From Sporolactobacillus putidus (GTDB lineage Bacteria > Bacillota > Bacilli > Bacillales > Sporolactobacillaceae): a stretch of DNA of 64,000 bases. Location of the stretch: positions 124,001 to 188,000 of the forward strand of contig NZ_BMOK01000005.1 of NCBI RefSeq assembly GCF_014647035.1, in the 5' to 3' direction. The notes under the pieces are model-generated. The model did no database searches, was not told where the DNA came from, and saw nothing but the letters and a program-made list of their open reading frames with translations. Shown in pieces: positions 8,573 through 17,100 of the stretch; within the stretch, counting starts at the first letter, position 1; every line of letters begins with the position of its first letter. Both the position numbers and the translations under genes were made by a program.

Positions 8573-9439
8573 ATGAGAGCGTCAGGTGAATTTTCAGAGA
8601 AAGATTTCGAATTTTTTCGTAAAGGTGTTTCATCAAGACGATTAAATCCGGCCAATATGGGAAAGCGTCTTTTTGCTTTTCCATTGCTTTCTTTACTTTC
8701 TTTGTTTGGAAGCACCGCAGAGTTAAGCGTGATAACAAATCTATATGAGATTTGGTCACCGCTGCTTATGTTTCAATGGGCTTTGCTAATAATTATGGGC
8801 CTATCATCGCTGTTGTTTTTTTTCAAATGGATAAGTTTAAAGTTTCAAAAAATACAGATAGTAGTTTTGATTATCAGTTCGGTTTCCATGGCATTTAATA
8901 TGACCTTCTTTTTTCTTATTGTATTATCGGAACGTATCGCGTCATTTTCATTTACAGTTTCATTGCTTCTTTACATCCTGGGAAGTATTCTTATTTTTTG
9001 TCTGTCGTTGATTAGAGCTTATCGCCTGCTTAAAAAAGGAGAATTCAGAGAAAACGGTCGCGGGCTATTAGGTAAACAATATAGTGAAAGCACATCGAAA
9101 TTTTCGAATATAGCCGTTTACGCTTTGGTTGCTTCTTTCTTGGGAGGGGGAGCGGGCACCGTTTTGTTCGGAGAGACTGGGATGTATGTTGTTATTACTT
9201 TTGCTATGTTTGTGTTATCCGCCATCATTTATTCCGTCGGTGTCACAGAATTTATTTTCGTGCTGTACTGCAAGCTCCGCTTTCCGTCGTTTAATGTCAC
9301 AGCCGAACAACAAGTAGGAATCGATAGGAGGAATAAGATTCTTTTAAAACAGATCAATCGGTTAGAAAAAGAAAAAAAAGAAGCCATGAAGCGGCCAAAA
9401 CGTGAGAAAAGGAAAAACTCAAAAAATTTTCGTGGGTGA
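8573..9439 (+). CDS. Multi-pass membrane protein, probable immunity protein 1 of the LXG toxin
   Basis: 288 residues from ATG 8573. Gagggg lies 7 nt upstream, and the N-terminus (MRASGEFSEKDFEFF) then aligns with the paralogue next door; the ATG at 8558 is less likely. About five to six hydrophobic helices are followed by a Lys-rich tail of 40 residues. Conserved blocks with the paralogue: DFEFFRxGVSSxRLNP, LRAYRLLxKGEFxENGRGLxGKQY, and EFIFVLYCKLRFPSFNV. Base composition is clearly more AT-rich than the toxin gene. Position after a membrane-active LXG toxin parallels TspA and its polytopic TsaI immunity proteins. This assignment is inference. Confidence 0.62.
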   Translation: MRASGEFSEKDFEFFRKGVSSRRLNPANMGKRLFAFPLLSLLSLFGSTAELSVITNLYEIWSPLLMFQWALLIIMGLSSLLFFFKWISLKFQKIQIVVLIISSVSMAFNMTFFFLIVLSERIASFSFTVSLLLYILGSILIFCLSLIRAYRLLKKGEFRENGRGLLGKQYSESTSKFSNIAVYALVASFLGGGAGTVLFGETGMYVVITFAMFVLSAIIYSVGVTEFIFVLYCKLRFPSFNVTAEQQVGIDRRNKILLKQINRLEKEKKEAMKRPKREKRKNSKNFRG

Positions 9440-9481
9440 ACTAGGTCATCCATTCTGCGGACAAAAATTGGCGGGGTTAGT

Positions 9482-10336
9482 ATGAAGGCATTAAGCAACT
9501 TTTCTGAACAAGATTTCGAGTTTTTCCGAAATGGCGTTTCGTCGGGACGGCTTAATCCGATAAGGCTAGGTAAAATGGTTTTTATATATCCGTTTCTGTC
9601 TTTGTTGATGGTTTTTGGTGCATATGCGGCGTCACAATCGGTAAGTTCAAATTTCAGCCAATTTTGGTTTCCTTTTTTCTTTTTTCAAGAATTGACTGCC
9701 TCCATGTTATTTTTGGTTACTTTGTTATTTTTCTCTAAGAGACTTAGTTTAAAATATCAAAAGTTCCAAATGTTGATTCTTTTATTAAGTGCACCAAAAA
9801 TGTCATTCGATATGACATTGTTTTTTTTAGTTAAAACTAAAATGGATTTTCCGGCATTTCCTTTTTTCAATACGTTAATTTTTTATATTCTAGGAAGCAT
9901 ATTCATTTTTGGCCTTTCTCTATTAAGAGCTTATCGTCTTCTTCAGAAAGGAGAATTTAAAGAGAACGGTCGTGGACTTATGGGAAAACAATATGGTGAA
10001 CGAGTAAATAGTTTTTCATCGATGTTCGGTGTTATATTTCCGATCGTCATTTTGGGCGGCCTGGTTATGAGCTTCCTTGGAAACATGGGGCAGGACATAG
10101 TGATTCTTTCCGTAATGCTTGTCATGTCGTTTTTGATGTACACTGTTGTATCGACTGAATATATTTTTGTATTCTACTGCAAGTTGCGTTTTCCTTCGTT
10201 TAATATTACTGAAACTGAGCAGATCAGAATTGATAAGGAGGCCGGCCTATTAAAAGCGCAGCTGAAACAATTCGATATGGAAGAGAAGAAAGAAGTCAGA
10301 AGGCAGAAACTAGAAAAAAAAAAGAAAGACCAATAA
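9482..10336 (+). CDS. Multi-pass membrane protein, probable immunity protein 2 (paralogue of the preceding gene)
   Basis: 284 residues, clearly homologous to its neighbour along the full length: the same opening (NFSEQDFEFFRNGVSSGRLN), the same transmembrane plan, the same central GEFKENGRGLMGKQYGE motif, and a charged Lys/Glu tail ending in a run of Lys. The spacing of about 40 nt with GGGG-type SD suggests one operon. Tandem divergent immunity copies usually reflect protection against several toxin variants. AT-rich like its neighbour. No enzymatic motif. Confidence 0.62.
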   Translation: MKALSNFSEQDFEFFRNGVSSGRLNPIRLGKMVFIYPFLSLLMVFGAYAASQSVSSNFSQFWFPFFFFQELTASMLFLVTLLFFSKRLSLKYQKFQMLILLLSAPKMSFDMTLFFLVKTKMDFPAFPFFNTLIFYILGSIFIFGLSLLRAYRLLQKGEFKENGRGLMGKQYGERVNSFSSMFGVIFPIVILGGLVMSFLGNMGQDIVILSVMLVMSFLMYTVVSTEYIFVFYCKLRFPSFNITETEQIRIDKEAGLLKAQLKQFDMEEKKEVRRQKLEKKKKDQ

Positions 10337-10447
10337 TCGCCATTTGTGATGATTTAAAGTGAGCGCATCGCTAACCATTGGTTTTTGATCATGCTGACAA
10401 TTATAAAAGACGCATGAACAATTGAAAGAATGAAAGGAGTCCTGATG

Positions 10448-10900
10448 ATGAGGGTTAAGCAAAGTTCGCTGGTTCTTCTCAATTTGCTGAGCCGTTCGGT
10501 TATCTGCGGGATGGACCGCTGGCATGAAGAGGGGGAGGAACTGAGAAAGCTGGCGCTTGAAAGCGGTGTTTATCCGAACGGACCGCTCGTGATGACGATC
10601 GGCAAAGTGAAAAACGAGCCTGAACTGCGGGAGTACGGATTATTTCTGCCGCTCAGTTCGCCTGTCGAAGTACCTGCCGAGCGGGCACTCGGCTTTCGCA
10701 GCCGTCTTTATTTCAAAAAAACGGCAGCCATTCGCCATTATGAAGCGGATGAACCGTTTGCAGCGTCATACCGGGAACTGGAGAACGTCGCGTACAGGCG
10801 GGGGATTATTCTTGAACGGCCCTTTTACCATGTCTGCCTGGAAGTCAATGGAGAACGGTTTTTCGATATACACGCCCCCATAAAAGGAAGTGCTGCCTGA
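10448..10900 (+). CDS. Small T7SS-associated protein A (paralogue family of three; tentative DUF5085)
   Basis: 150 residues from ATG 10448. AAAGGAG at 10433-10439 lies inside the longer frame, ruling out the ATG at 10430. Predicted mixed alpha/beta with the motif ESGVYPNGPLVMT near residues 40-55 and a C-terminal FYHVCLEVNGERFFDIHAPI strand region. It is homologous to the gene at 11334 and more distantly to the one at 10900. The fold pattern recalls GyrI/SOUL-like effector-binding domains. I think these are the DUF5085 proteins seen in Bacillus T7SS loci, but cannot verify. No signal peptide. Confidence 0.55.
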   Translation: MRVKQSSLVLLNLLSRSVICGMDRWHEEGEELRKLALESGVYPNGPLVMTIGKVKNEPELREYGLFLPLSSPVEVPAERALGFRSRLYFKKTAAIRHYEADEPFAASYRELENVAYRRGIILERPFYHVCLEVNGERFFDIHAPIKGSAA

Positions 10901-11337
10901 TGGTTATCGAAAATGATTCGATTGAGCTCAGAAATGTCGTGTCCGGGCGGTACAGCCTTCACTATTCGCAGTTTCCGGAGGCGCTGGAAGACTTCTGCCG
11001 AATACTCGAGGAGAAGAATCTGACACCGACAGGAACGCTTTTCTACTCATTAAACAATGTTCCGGTCGATGAGCAGATGGCAGTTGAAATGTTTGCGGCT
11101 GTTGAAGAAAACTATGTTCCCGAGGACGACTTGCTTTTTTTCCGCAGCTACTTCACCGTGAAAAACATGATCATGACCTATTATTCCGGAAATATTGAAA
11201 AACGGACGGAACGGGCATACGCGGAACTGCTTCAATTCTTAGAGGATAATGAGCTGGAGATGGCGTCCCCGTTCTTCCATTTTTTTAGGGGAGACCTGAA
11301 TTTTCAATATGTCGAATTGAAAGTGGGGATTCAATGA
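10900..11337 (+). CDS. Small T7SS-associated protein B (same family, divergent)
   Basis: 145 residues. Its ATG shares the A of the upstream TGA (TGATG overlap), indicating translational coupling. Sequence runs from SIELRNVVSGRYSLHYSQFP, through a TPTGTLFYSLNNVP strand-turn, to a final FHFFRGDLNFQYVELKVGI strand. The same order of elements is seen in the flanking two genes. The tail resembles the last strand of GyrI-like domains. Function unknown. Context suggests a chaperone, adaptor or regulator of the LXG module. Confidence 0.55.
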   Translation: MVIENDSIELRNVVSGRYSLHYSQFPEALEDFCRILEEKNLTPTGTLFYSLNNVPVDEQMAVEMFAAVEENYVPEDDLLFFRSYFTVKNMIMTYYSGNIEKRTERAYAELLQFLEDNELEMASPFFHFFRGDLNFQYVELKVGIQ

Positions 11338-11843
11338 TGCCGGCAGAAAAACAGAAGCACAGCCGCATTAAAGAGTCGTCGCTGATTCTGTTCAACGTGC
11401 TGAGCCGGACGGAAACTATTGAGAAAGCGATGTGGCTGGAGCGAGCGGAAATTTTGAAAATCGAGGCGGTCAAACACGGCTTGTATCCTGTCGGACCGCT
11501 TGTCATGACGAGCGAGCAAATGGATCCGCTTTCCGCCCGGGACACGTTTACTTTTTACCTGCCGCTGAATGGGTCACTGAAGGCAGATCCGGAAGCCGGA
11601 TTCGTTTTTCAGCCGTCTCTCATGCTGGAGCATACGCTGTCTCTCCGCCACGACGAGGAGGGCAAACCGTTCTCCGTCTCGCACAGGGAACTGCAGGCGT
11701 TTGCGCGCCAACATGGTTTTTCCTGTTCGTCTGTATTCTATCATGTTATGATCGCGGTTTACGGAGAATGGTATGCGGAAATTCATCTTCCCGTTAGCGT
11801 TGGAGGATTGCTGCCGAATGGACAGGAAATGCCGGTAGAATAG
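11334..11843 (+). CDS. Small T7SS-associated protein C (paralogue of A)
   Basis: 169 residues starting within the stop of the preceding gene (ATGA). Residues 10-150 align with protein A: ESSLILFNVLSRTET, VKHGLYPVGPLVMTSEQMD, FTFYLPLNG, and SSVFYHVMIAVYGEWYAEIH. It ends the effector module. The next 331 nt are the leader of esxA copy 2. Three coupled homologues may form a hetero-oligomer. Function unknown. Confidence 0.55.
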   Translation: MMPAEKQKHSRIKESSLILFNVLSRTETIEKAMWLERAEILKIEAVKHGLYPVGPLVMTSEQMDPLSARDTFTFYLPLNGSLKADPEAGFVFQPSLMLEHTLSLRHDEEGKPFSVSHRELQAFARQHGFSCSSVFYHVMIAVYGEWYAEIHLPVSVGGLLPNGQEMPVE

Positions 11844-11951
11844 GATAATTTAAAAAAAGATGGTAAAAAAGGCCTGCAATTTTTTGTCGAAGTTTATCGA
11901 ATGAGTGTTGAATGCCGCAAAAATTGACGGAAATTTAGGAACTTTTCCCTG

Positions 11952-11980
11952 TTCAATATTCTGTCACATTTATTTATAAT
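11952..11980 (+). promoter_or_regulatory. Promoter of esxA copy 2
   Basis: TATAAT at 11975-11980 with TTCAAT 17 nt upstream. It is collinear with the promoter of copy 1 and sits below the same conserved aaaattgacggaaattt block. Confidence 0.6.
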
Positions 11981-11995
11981 ACGAGTGAATGGCGG

Positions 11996-12153
11996 GGAAA
12001 GGCTTACTTTTCCGAAAAACAAGAAATTCGGGTCTTCGGCTGTTCATGGGTATTTATCAATTATCTCGGGACTTGGAACTCGGGGCCTTTTGCTTTCAGC
12101 GGCGATCCGCTGCTGCGCGGATTGGACCCTGCATTTTCCGGCAAGCGTTTGCC
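11996..12153 (+). ncRNA. Structured 5' leader of esxA copy 2
   Basis: Counterparts of the three hairpins of copy 1: gggaaag/cttttcc (11995-12013, one G-U), agcgg/ccgct (12098-12111), and ggcaa/ttgcc (12140-12153). The second and third stems differ in sequence from copy 1 but keep pairing. The SD aggagg follows directly. Confidence 0.55.
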
Positions 12154-12174
12154 AAAAACGAGGAGGCTTTATTC

Positions 12175-12468
12175 ATGGCAGGACAAATCAGGCTGACTCC
12201 TGAAGAACTGCGGAGTTATGCGGCGAAGTATGGGCAGGAGTCGTCGAACACGGGCGAGCTGATCGGGCGGCTGGACGGGATGATCAATCAGTTGGAGCAG
12301 GTCTGGGAAGGTGCCTCAAGCCGGGCGTTCAAGGATCAGTATGAGAGGCTGCGCCCGTCTTTTCAGCAGATGCGGCAGCTTCTCGAGGACATCGACCGGC
12401 AGCTGGCACAGACGGCGAACGTCCTCGAAGAGACCGATCAGCGTATTGCCGGACAAATCAACGGGTGA
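12175..12468 (+). CDS. esxA: WXG100 protein EsxA, copy 2 (head of the secretion operon)
   Basis: 97 residues from ATG 12175 with AGGAGG 8 nt upstream. Same helical hairpin with Trp44-Glu-Gly46. Five substitutions from copy 1, mostly conservative or in exposed positions. This copy precedes esaB-essB-essC-esaA as in B. subtilis yukE-yukD-yukC-yukBA-yueB, so it is the canonical EsxA, while copy 1 is the duplicate (or the reverse). A terminator follows at once, so esxA mRNA is probably made in excess over the secretion machine. Confidence 0.93.
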   Translation: MAGQIRLTPEELRSYAAKYGQESSNTGELIGRLDGMINQLEQVWEGASSRAFKDQYERLRPSFQQMRQLLEDIDRQLAQTANVLEETDQRIAGQING

Positions 12469-12478
12469 GGAAAAGTCG

Positions 12479-12511
12479 AAACCGGAGCTCTTGGCAGAGT
12501 TTCGGTTTTTT
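12479..12511 (+). terminator. Intra-operon terminator between esxA and esaB
   Basis: Stem of about 12 pairs (aaaccggagctc / gagtttcggttt, two G-U), loop ttggca, and T-run. The next gene starts 20 nt downstream with no obvious new promoter. It likely acts as a partial terminator that sets the EsxA-to-machine ratio. Confidence 0.75.
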
Positions 12512-12530
12512 TCCAATGGAGTGAACTAAA

Positions 12531-12770
12531 ATGTATATCAATATTACAGTCGATTTGTCTCGTTATCAAAGGAAGACGCTGGACCTGAGAGTCTCGGACC
12601 GGCAGCCGGTCAAACAGCTGATACGGACGGTCTGGACAATTGCCGGCATTCAGAAGGCGCCGCGAAGCGGATACTGGGTACGCGTCGAAAATAAGGAACA
12701 AATGATTCGCGGTTTTGATATTTTAGGAGATAAAAGGATCTCGGACGGCGATAAGCTCACTGTATTGTGA
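12531..12770 (+). CDS. esaB: EsaB/YukD, ubiquitin-like T7SS protein
   Basis: 79 residues with the beta-grasp pattern of YukD: opening strand MYINITVDLSRYQRKTLDLR, helix QPVKQLIRTVWTIAGI, and final strand RISDGDKLTVL. EsaB is a cytoplasmic ubiquitin-like component needed for, or regulating, T7SSb activity. It is not a conjugated ubiquitin: there is no C-terminal Gly-Gly. Thirteen nt separate it from essB. Confidence 0.88.
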   Translation: MYINITVDLSRYQRKTLDLRVSDRQPVKQLIRTVWTIAGIQKAPRSGYWVRVENKEQMIRGFDILGDKRISDGDKLTVL

Positions 12771-12782
12771 AGGAGAACAATT

Positions 12783-14126
12783 ATGGCACTTTCGAACAGC
12801 TTTTTTCAATCCGTACTTGATGCGGAAGCGGAGCAAAAAGACAGTCAGTACAGGCTGACTTTTCAACGGGTCAAGATTCCGCTGCGCCATGTGGAAGAAT
12901 TAGGTGTTCTGCAAAGTATTGAGGACGGCGTCACCAGAAAAGTGGAAACGACCGAAGATGAAGTTGTGATTACAGCTGTGGAAAATCCTGAACTAAGAAG
13001 CTTTTCCGAACTGAAAGCGGAAACGTCAATTGAACGGCTGATTTTTTCCAGCAATCTGATTCATTTCTTTAAAAATAGGGAGCACTCCCGGATCGTTCCG
13101 ATTTGTTTCCCGGAAAATCTCTTTTTTTCTTCTGGATTTCAGCCGGTCTTTCTTCATTACGGGGTCAGGGACAGCCTGCCGCCGGTTGCATTCGATGAGG
13201 AAAAGACGCTCCAGCATGTCAGGGCGGTCATCGCATTATTGTTTGACCCGTCAAACAGCTTTGATACATATGTCAAATTTGATTTTGCAACAAAATCGAC
13301 GCGGTTTGTAAAGGACCTTTTCCGCTGCAAAACGTTTCACGCGCTGGCCGGCCTCGTGGAAAATGAACGGAAAAAAGAACTGTTGCTGGAAAAACAGAGC
13401 ACGAGAATACCTAAAAAAAAGAATATGATCAAAAACGGACTTTTGATCGGCGGCATAGCCATCCTTATTCCTCTTCTTATTTTGACGATCTATGCATTTT
13501 TCATTCAGCTCCCGCGGGAGAGCCTTTTCGAGCAGAGCCATGAGTTTTTCCTGCAGAATCGCTACAGCGATGTAGTGACGGTCTTAAGTCCGGTTGCCTA
13601 TAATAATATGCCGAAAGTTGTCCGTTATGAATTGGCCGTTTCTTATGTGAAAAACGAACCGCTGACGGATACACAGCACAACAACATTTTGAATAACCTG
13701 ACCCTTCAAAGCAACCCGCTCTATTATCAGTACTGGATTCAGGCCGGACGCGGCGATGCGGTAGGCGCGCTGAATACGGCGAAATCGCTCAATGACCGCA
13801 TGCTGACGGCTTATGCGCTGATCAAGGAAAAACTGGCGGTCCAGAACAATATGTCGATGAGCGGCAGTGCAAAGGCACAGCAGCTTCAGGCGATCAATTC
13901 CGAACTGTCCCAGTATCAGGATATAACGCAAGGCCAGAAAAGTATGTCAGGGAGCAGCACTTCAGGGAGCGGGAGCAGTTCGACGAATACTTCTGCTGCC
14001 GGGAGCAGTGGCGCAAGCACGCAAAGCGGAGCGTCATCGCCGAAGCAGCCGGCGCAAAATGAAAAAAATACGCAGAATACCCAAAGTAGCGGCGGATCAT
14101 CCGAAAAGACGCAAACCAGCAATTAG
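12783..14126 (+). CDS. essB: EssB/YukC, T7SS membrane pseudokinase component
   Basis: 447 residues. Residues 1-210 form the cytoplasmic pseudokinase-like domain. A single TM helix lies at about 216-238 (LIGGIAILIPLLILTIYAFF). Residues 245-390 form an extracytoplasmic helical domain (EQSHEFFLQNRYSDVVTVL). The final 60 residues are a low-complexity Ser/Gly/Thr/Gln tail. EssB forms a dimer in the membrane and links the EssC motor to the rest of the channel. The disordered tail is longer than I would expect, but such tails vary. Confidence 0.9.
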   Translation: MALSNSFFQSVLDAEAEQKDSQYRLTFQRVKIPLRHVEELGVLQSIEDGVTRKVETTEDEVVITAVENPELRSFSELKAETSIERLIFSSNLIHFFKNREHSRIVPICFPENLFFSSGFQPVFLHYGVRDSLPPVAFDEEKTLQHVRAVIALLFDPSNSFDTYVKFDFATKSTRFVKDLFRCKTFHALAGLVENERKKELLLEKQSTRIPKKKNMIKNGLLIGGIAILIPLLILTIYAFFIQLPRESLFEQSHEFFLQNRYSDVVTVLSPVAYNNMPKVVRYELAVSYVKNEPLTDTQHNNILNNLTLQSNPLYYQYWIQAGRGDAVGALNTAKSLNDRMLTAYALIKEKLAVQNNMSMSGSAKAQQLQAINSELSQYQDITQGQKSMSGSSTSGSGSSSTNTSAAGSSGASTQSGASSPKQPAQNEKNTQNTQSSGGSSEKTQTSN

Positions 14127-14180
14127 GTTTAAGCGAGGGTACAGGGTTTGAAAGATGTCCACTGAAAGGAGGGGTGCATT

Positions 14181-17100
14181 TTGGAAAAGCTGTGGCTTTT
14201 TACAAAAGAACACTATCAGCTGATTAACCTGCAGCCTTTTCATAAGAAAGAAGTGGTGATCGGCGACGAGTTAATGGATACGATCACGATTCCGGTCCCA
14301 TTCGGCCATAAAATGACGGTGAGATGGGATGCCGAAGAAAAGAAGTGGGTGCTGATCAATCAGGACTCACGATCATTTCTTACTGCCAACGTGCACGAGA
14401 TTGTCCGGAATGAAGCAAATGACCGGCTGGAGCTGGTGTATCAGGATACGGCCTCGAAATCCACCGGCTACTACATCGGGCACAGGCTTCAGGTGTCGGT
14501 TGCCTCCGGGGAGGCCGCTGATTTTTCCTTTCCGCAGTATGAAGACGGAACCGGTTTTCTTTTGATCAGAGAAAGAGACAAATGGCGCGCACGGCCGGAT
14601 TCCGAAATCCACCCAATGTTTGTCAACGGGGAAAGGATATACGGCAGTGTGCTTTTAGAGACGGGCGACGTTGTTTCGTGGGGGCTAAATGAATGGACGC
14701 TGAAGTCGTCGGATTTAATCGTGCTGACTGCGAGTGAACCCTATCAAACAAAGCTTGTCCCCGCCCGCAGCCCGAAGACCATGCTTGCCGAGAAATACCC
14801 GAACTATCAGAGAATGCCGAGGCTCATCTATGAACGCCCGAAGGTCAAAGTCAAGTTTTCCTGGCCGTCAGATTCGGAGAAAGACAGCCGTCACAATCTG
14901 TGGGTCACGATTCTGCCGCCCCTCGTCATGCTCATCGTCATGTCCATCGTACTGATTGTTCAGCCAACCGGCATTTATATGCTTCTCTCCATCGTCATGT
15001 TTCTTTCGACAATCTTCACGTCTGGTTATCAATATGTTAGAGAATCAAGGCGTACGAAGGAGCATCAAAAAGAGCGGAAAGCCAACTATACAGGCTACCT
15101 CAGAGAAAAGCGGGAAGAACTGAATCAGCTGTACGAAAAGCAGAGATTGGTGCTTCGCTACCAGTTCCCGGGCAGCGCAAAGCTGAAGGAACTTGCCTTC
15201 CGGCTGAGCCCGCGGATCTGGGAGCGCGGCCGGACAGACGATGATTTTCTCGAAATAAGGCTGGGCAGCACGACTCTGCCTGCCGATTATGAAATTCAGG
15301 GCAGTGATCAGGAACTTTCCAACCGGTCGTTTGATGAACTTTACCTGGAAGCAAGGACCATTGTGGACCATTATCGCCAGGTCGCCGATGTACCGCTGAC
15401 GATCCGGCTGCTGGACGGCCCGGTCGGGATTGTCGGGAAACATTCGATCATCCGCAATGCCGTCCAGCAGCTGATGATGCAGCTGGCTTTCTTTCACAGC
15501 TACCATGACCTGCGGTTCGTCGTCCTCTTTGATGAAGAGGAGTACGCGGAATGGGCATGGCTGAAATGGCTGCCGCATCTGAAAAGCCTGAACACACAGG
15601 GACGGGACATGATTTACAGCGAACAGACACGGGATCTGCTGCTCTCGGGAATCTATGAGCTGCTGAAGGAAAGGGAACGTGCGGAGAACAAAGAAAAGAA
15701 ACTGTTTCTGCCGCATATCGTCTTCATTGTCGCATCGGACCGGCTGATTCACGAACATGAAATCGTGGAATTCCTCAATAAGGATTTCACCGAGATCGGG
15801 GTCGGCTCCATTTTTCTGGCTAATAACAAAGATAACCTAACCGAGAACGTGAATACGGTTGTCCGCTACGTGAACGAGCATGAGGGAGATGTCATGATTC
15901 TGAATAAAGTGGCGAATGGTCAGAAGTTCAGCCTCGATCCATTTACTAAAGACGGAAATGAACGGTTTTCCCGCTGTCTGGCTTCGCTCAAGCATACGAC
16001 CCGATTCACCAATTCGATTCCGGAAAGCGTCTCTTTTCTGGAAATGATGCACGCGGAGGACGTCAGGGATCTGCAGATCCAGAGGCGCTGGGCCGAGCAC
16101 GACCCGATTCAGTCGCTCGCCGTGCCGATCGGGCTGCGCAGCAGGAACGATGTGCTGGAATTAAACCTTCATGAAAAGGCGCACGGGCCGCACGGGCTCC
16201 TGGCGGGTACAACAGGAGCCGGAAAAAGCGAGCTGCTGCAGTCTTACATTTTATCGATGGCCGTCAATTTTCATCCGCATGATGTCGCCTTCCTCCTCAT
16301 CGACTTCAAAGGCGGCGGAATGGCCCAGCTTTTTGAAAAATTGCCGCATCTGCTCGGAACGATGACGAATATCAACGATGAGAAGAACTTCAGCGAGCGG
16401 GCGCTGGCCGCGGTGAAAAGCGAATCGCTCAGGCGGCAGAAGCTCTTTTCCAAAAATAATATTAATCATATTGATGACTATCAGCTGTTGTATAAACAGG
16501 GAAAAGTCAAAACGCCGATGCCCCACCTGTTCATTATTTCCGACGAGTTTGCGGAACTGAAGAAGGAAGAGCCGGACTTTATCCGCGAGCTGGTTACGAC
16601 GGCGCGGATCGGCCGCAGCCTGGGGATTCACCTGATTCTGGCGACGCAGAAGCCTGCCGGAGTCGTGGATGATCAGATCCGCAGCAACTCGCGTTTTAAA
16701 ATAGCCCTCCGCGTGCAGGACGCGTCGGACAGCAACGACATACTGGGCAACGGCGACGCAGCCGAGTTGAAACAGGTCGGCCGCGCCTATCTTCAGGTCG
16801 GAAACAACGAAATGTACGAACTCTTTCAGTCTGCCTGGAGCGGGGCACCTTATGAGAAAAATATCTACACATCCGAGGATGATGTTTTCTACGTGAAAGA
16901 CACAGGCCTGTATCCGATTTCCGAGGTGCATGCGAAGTCGCAGGTTCAGGCGAAAAAGGAAACGGAGCTCGACGTGGTCGTCCGGACGATCGCCCGGCTC
17001 TATGCCGAAATGGGCCTGAAACGTCTTCCAAGTCCATGGATTGCGCCGCTGCCTGTTCATCTTGTCCGTCCGGCGGCATTAAAAGAAGAAGGCGATTTTT

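Noticed and set aside
15045-15758. Long - strand frame inside essC
   Set aside because: Shadow of the conserved ATPase gene, no SD or family resemblance. The same applies to 16251-17060 and 20767-21660.
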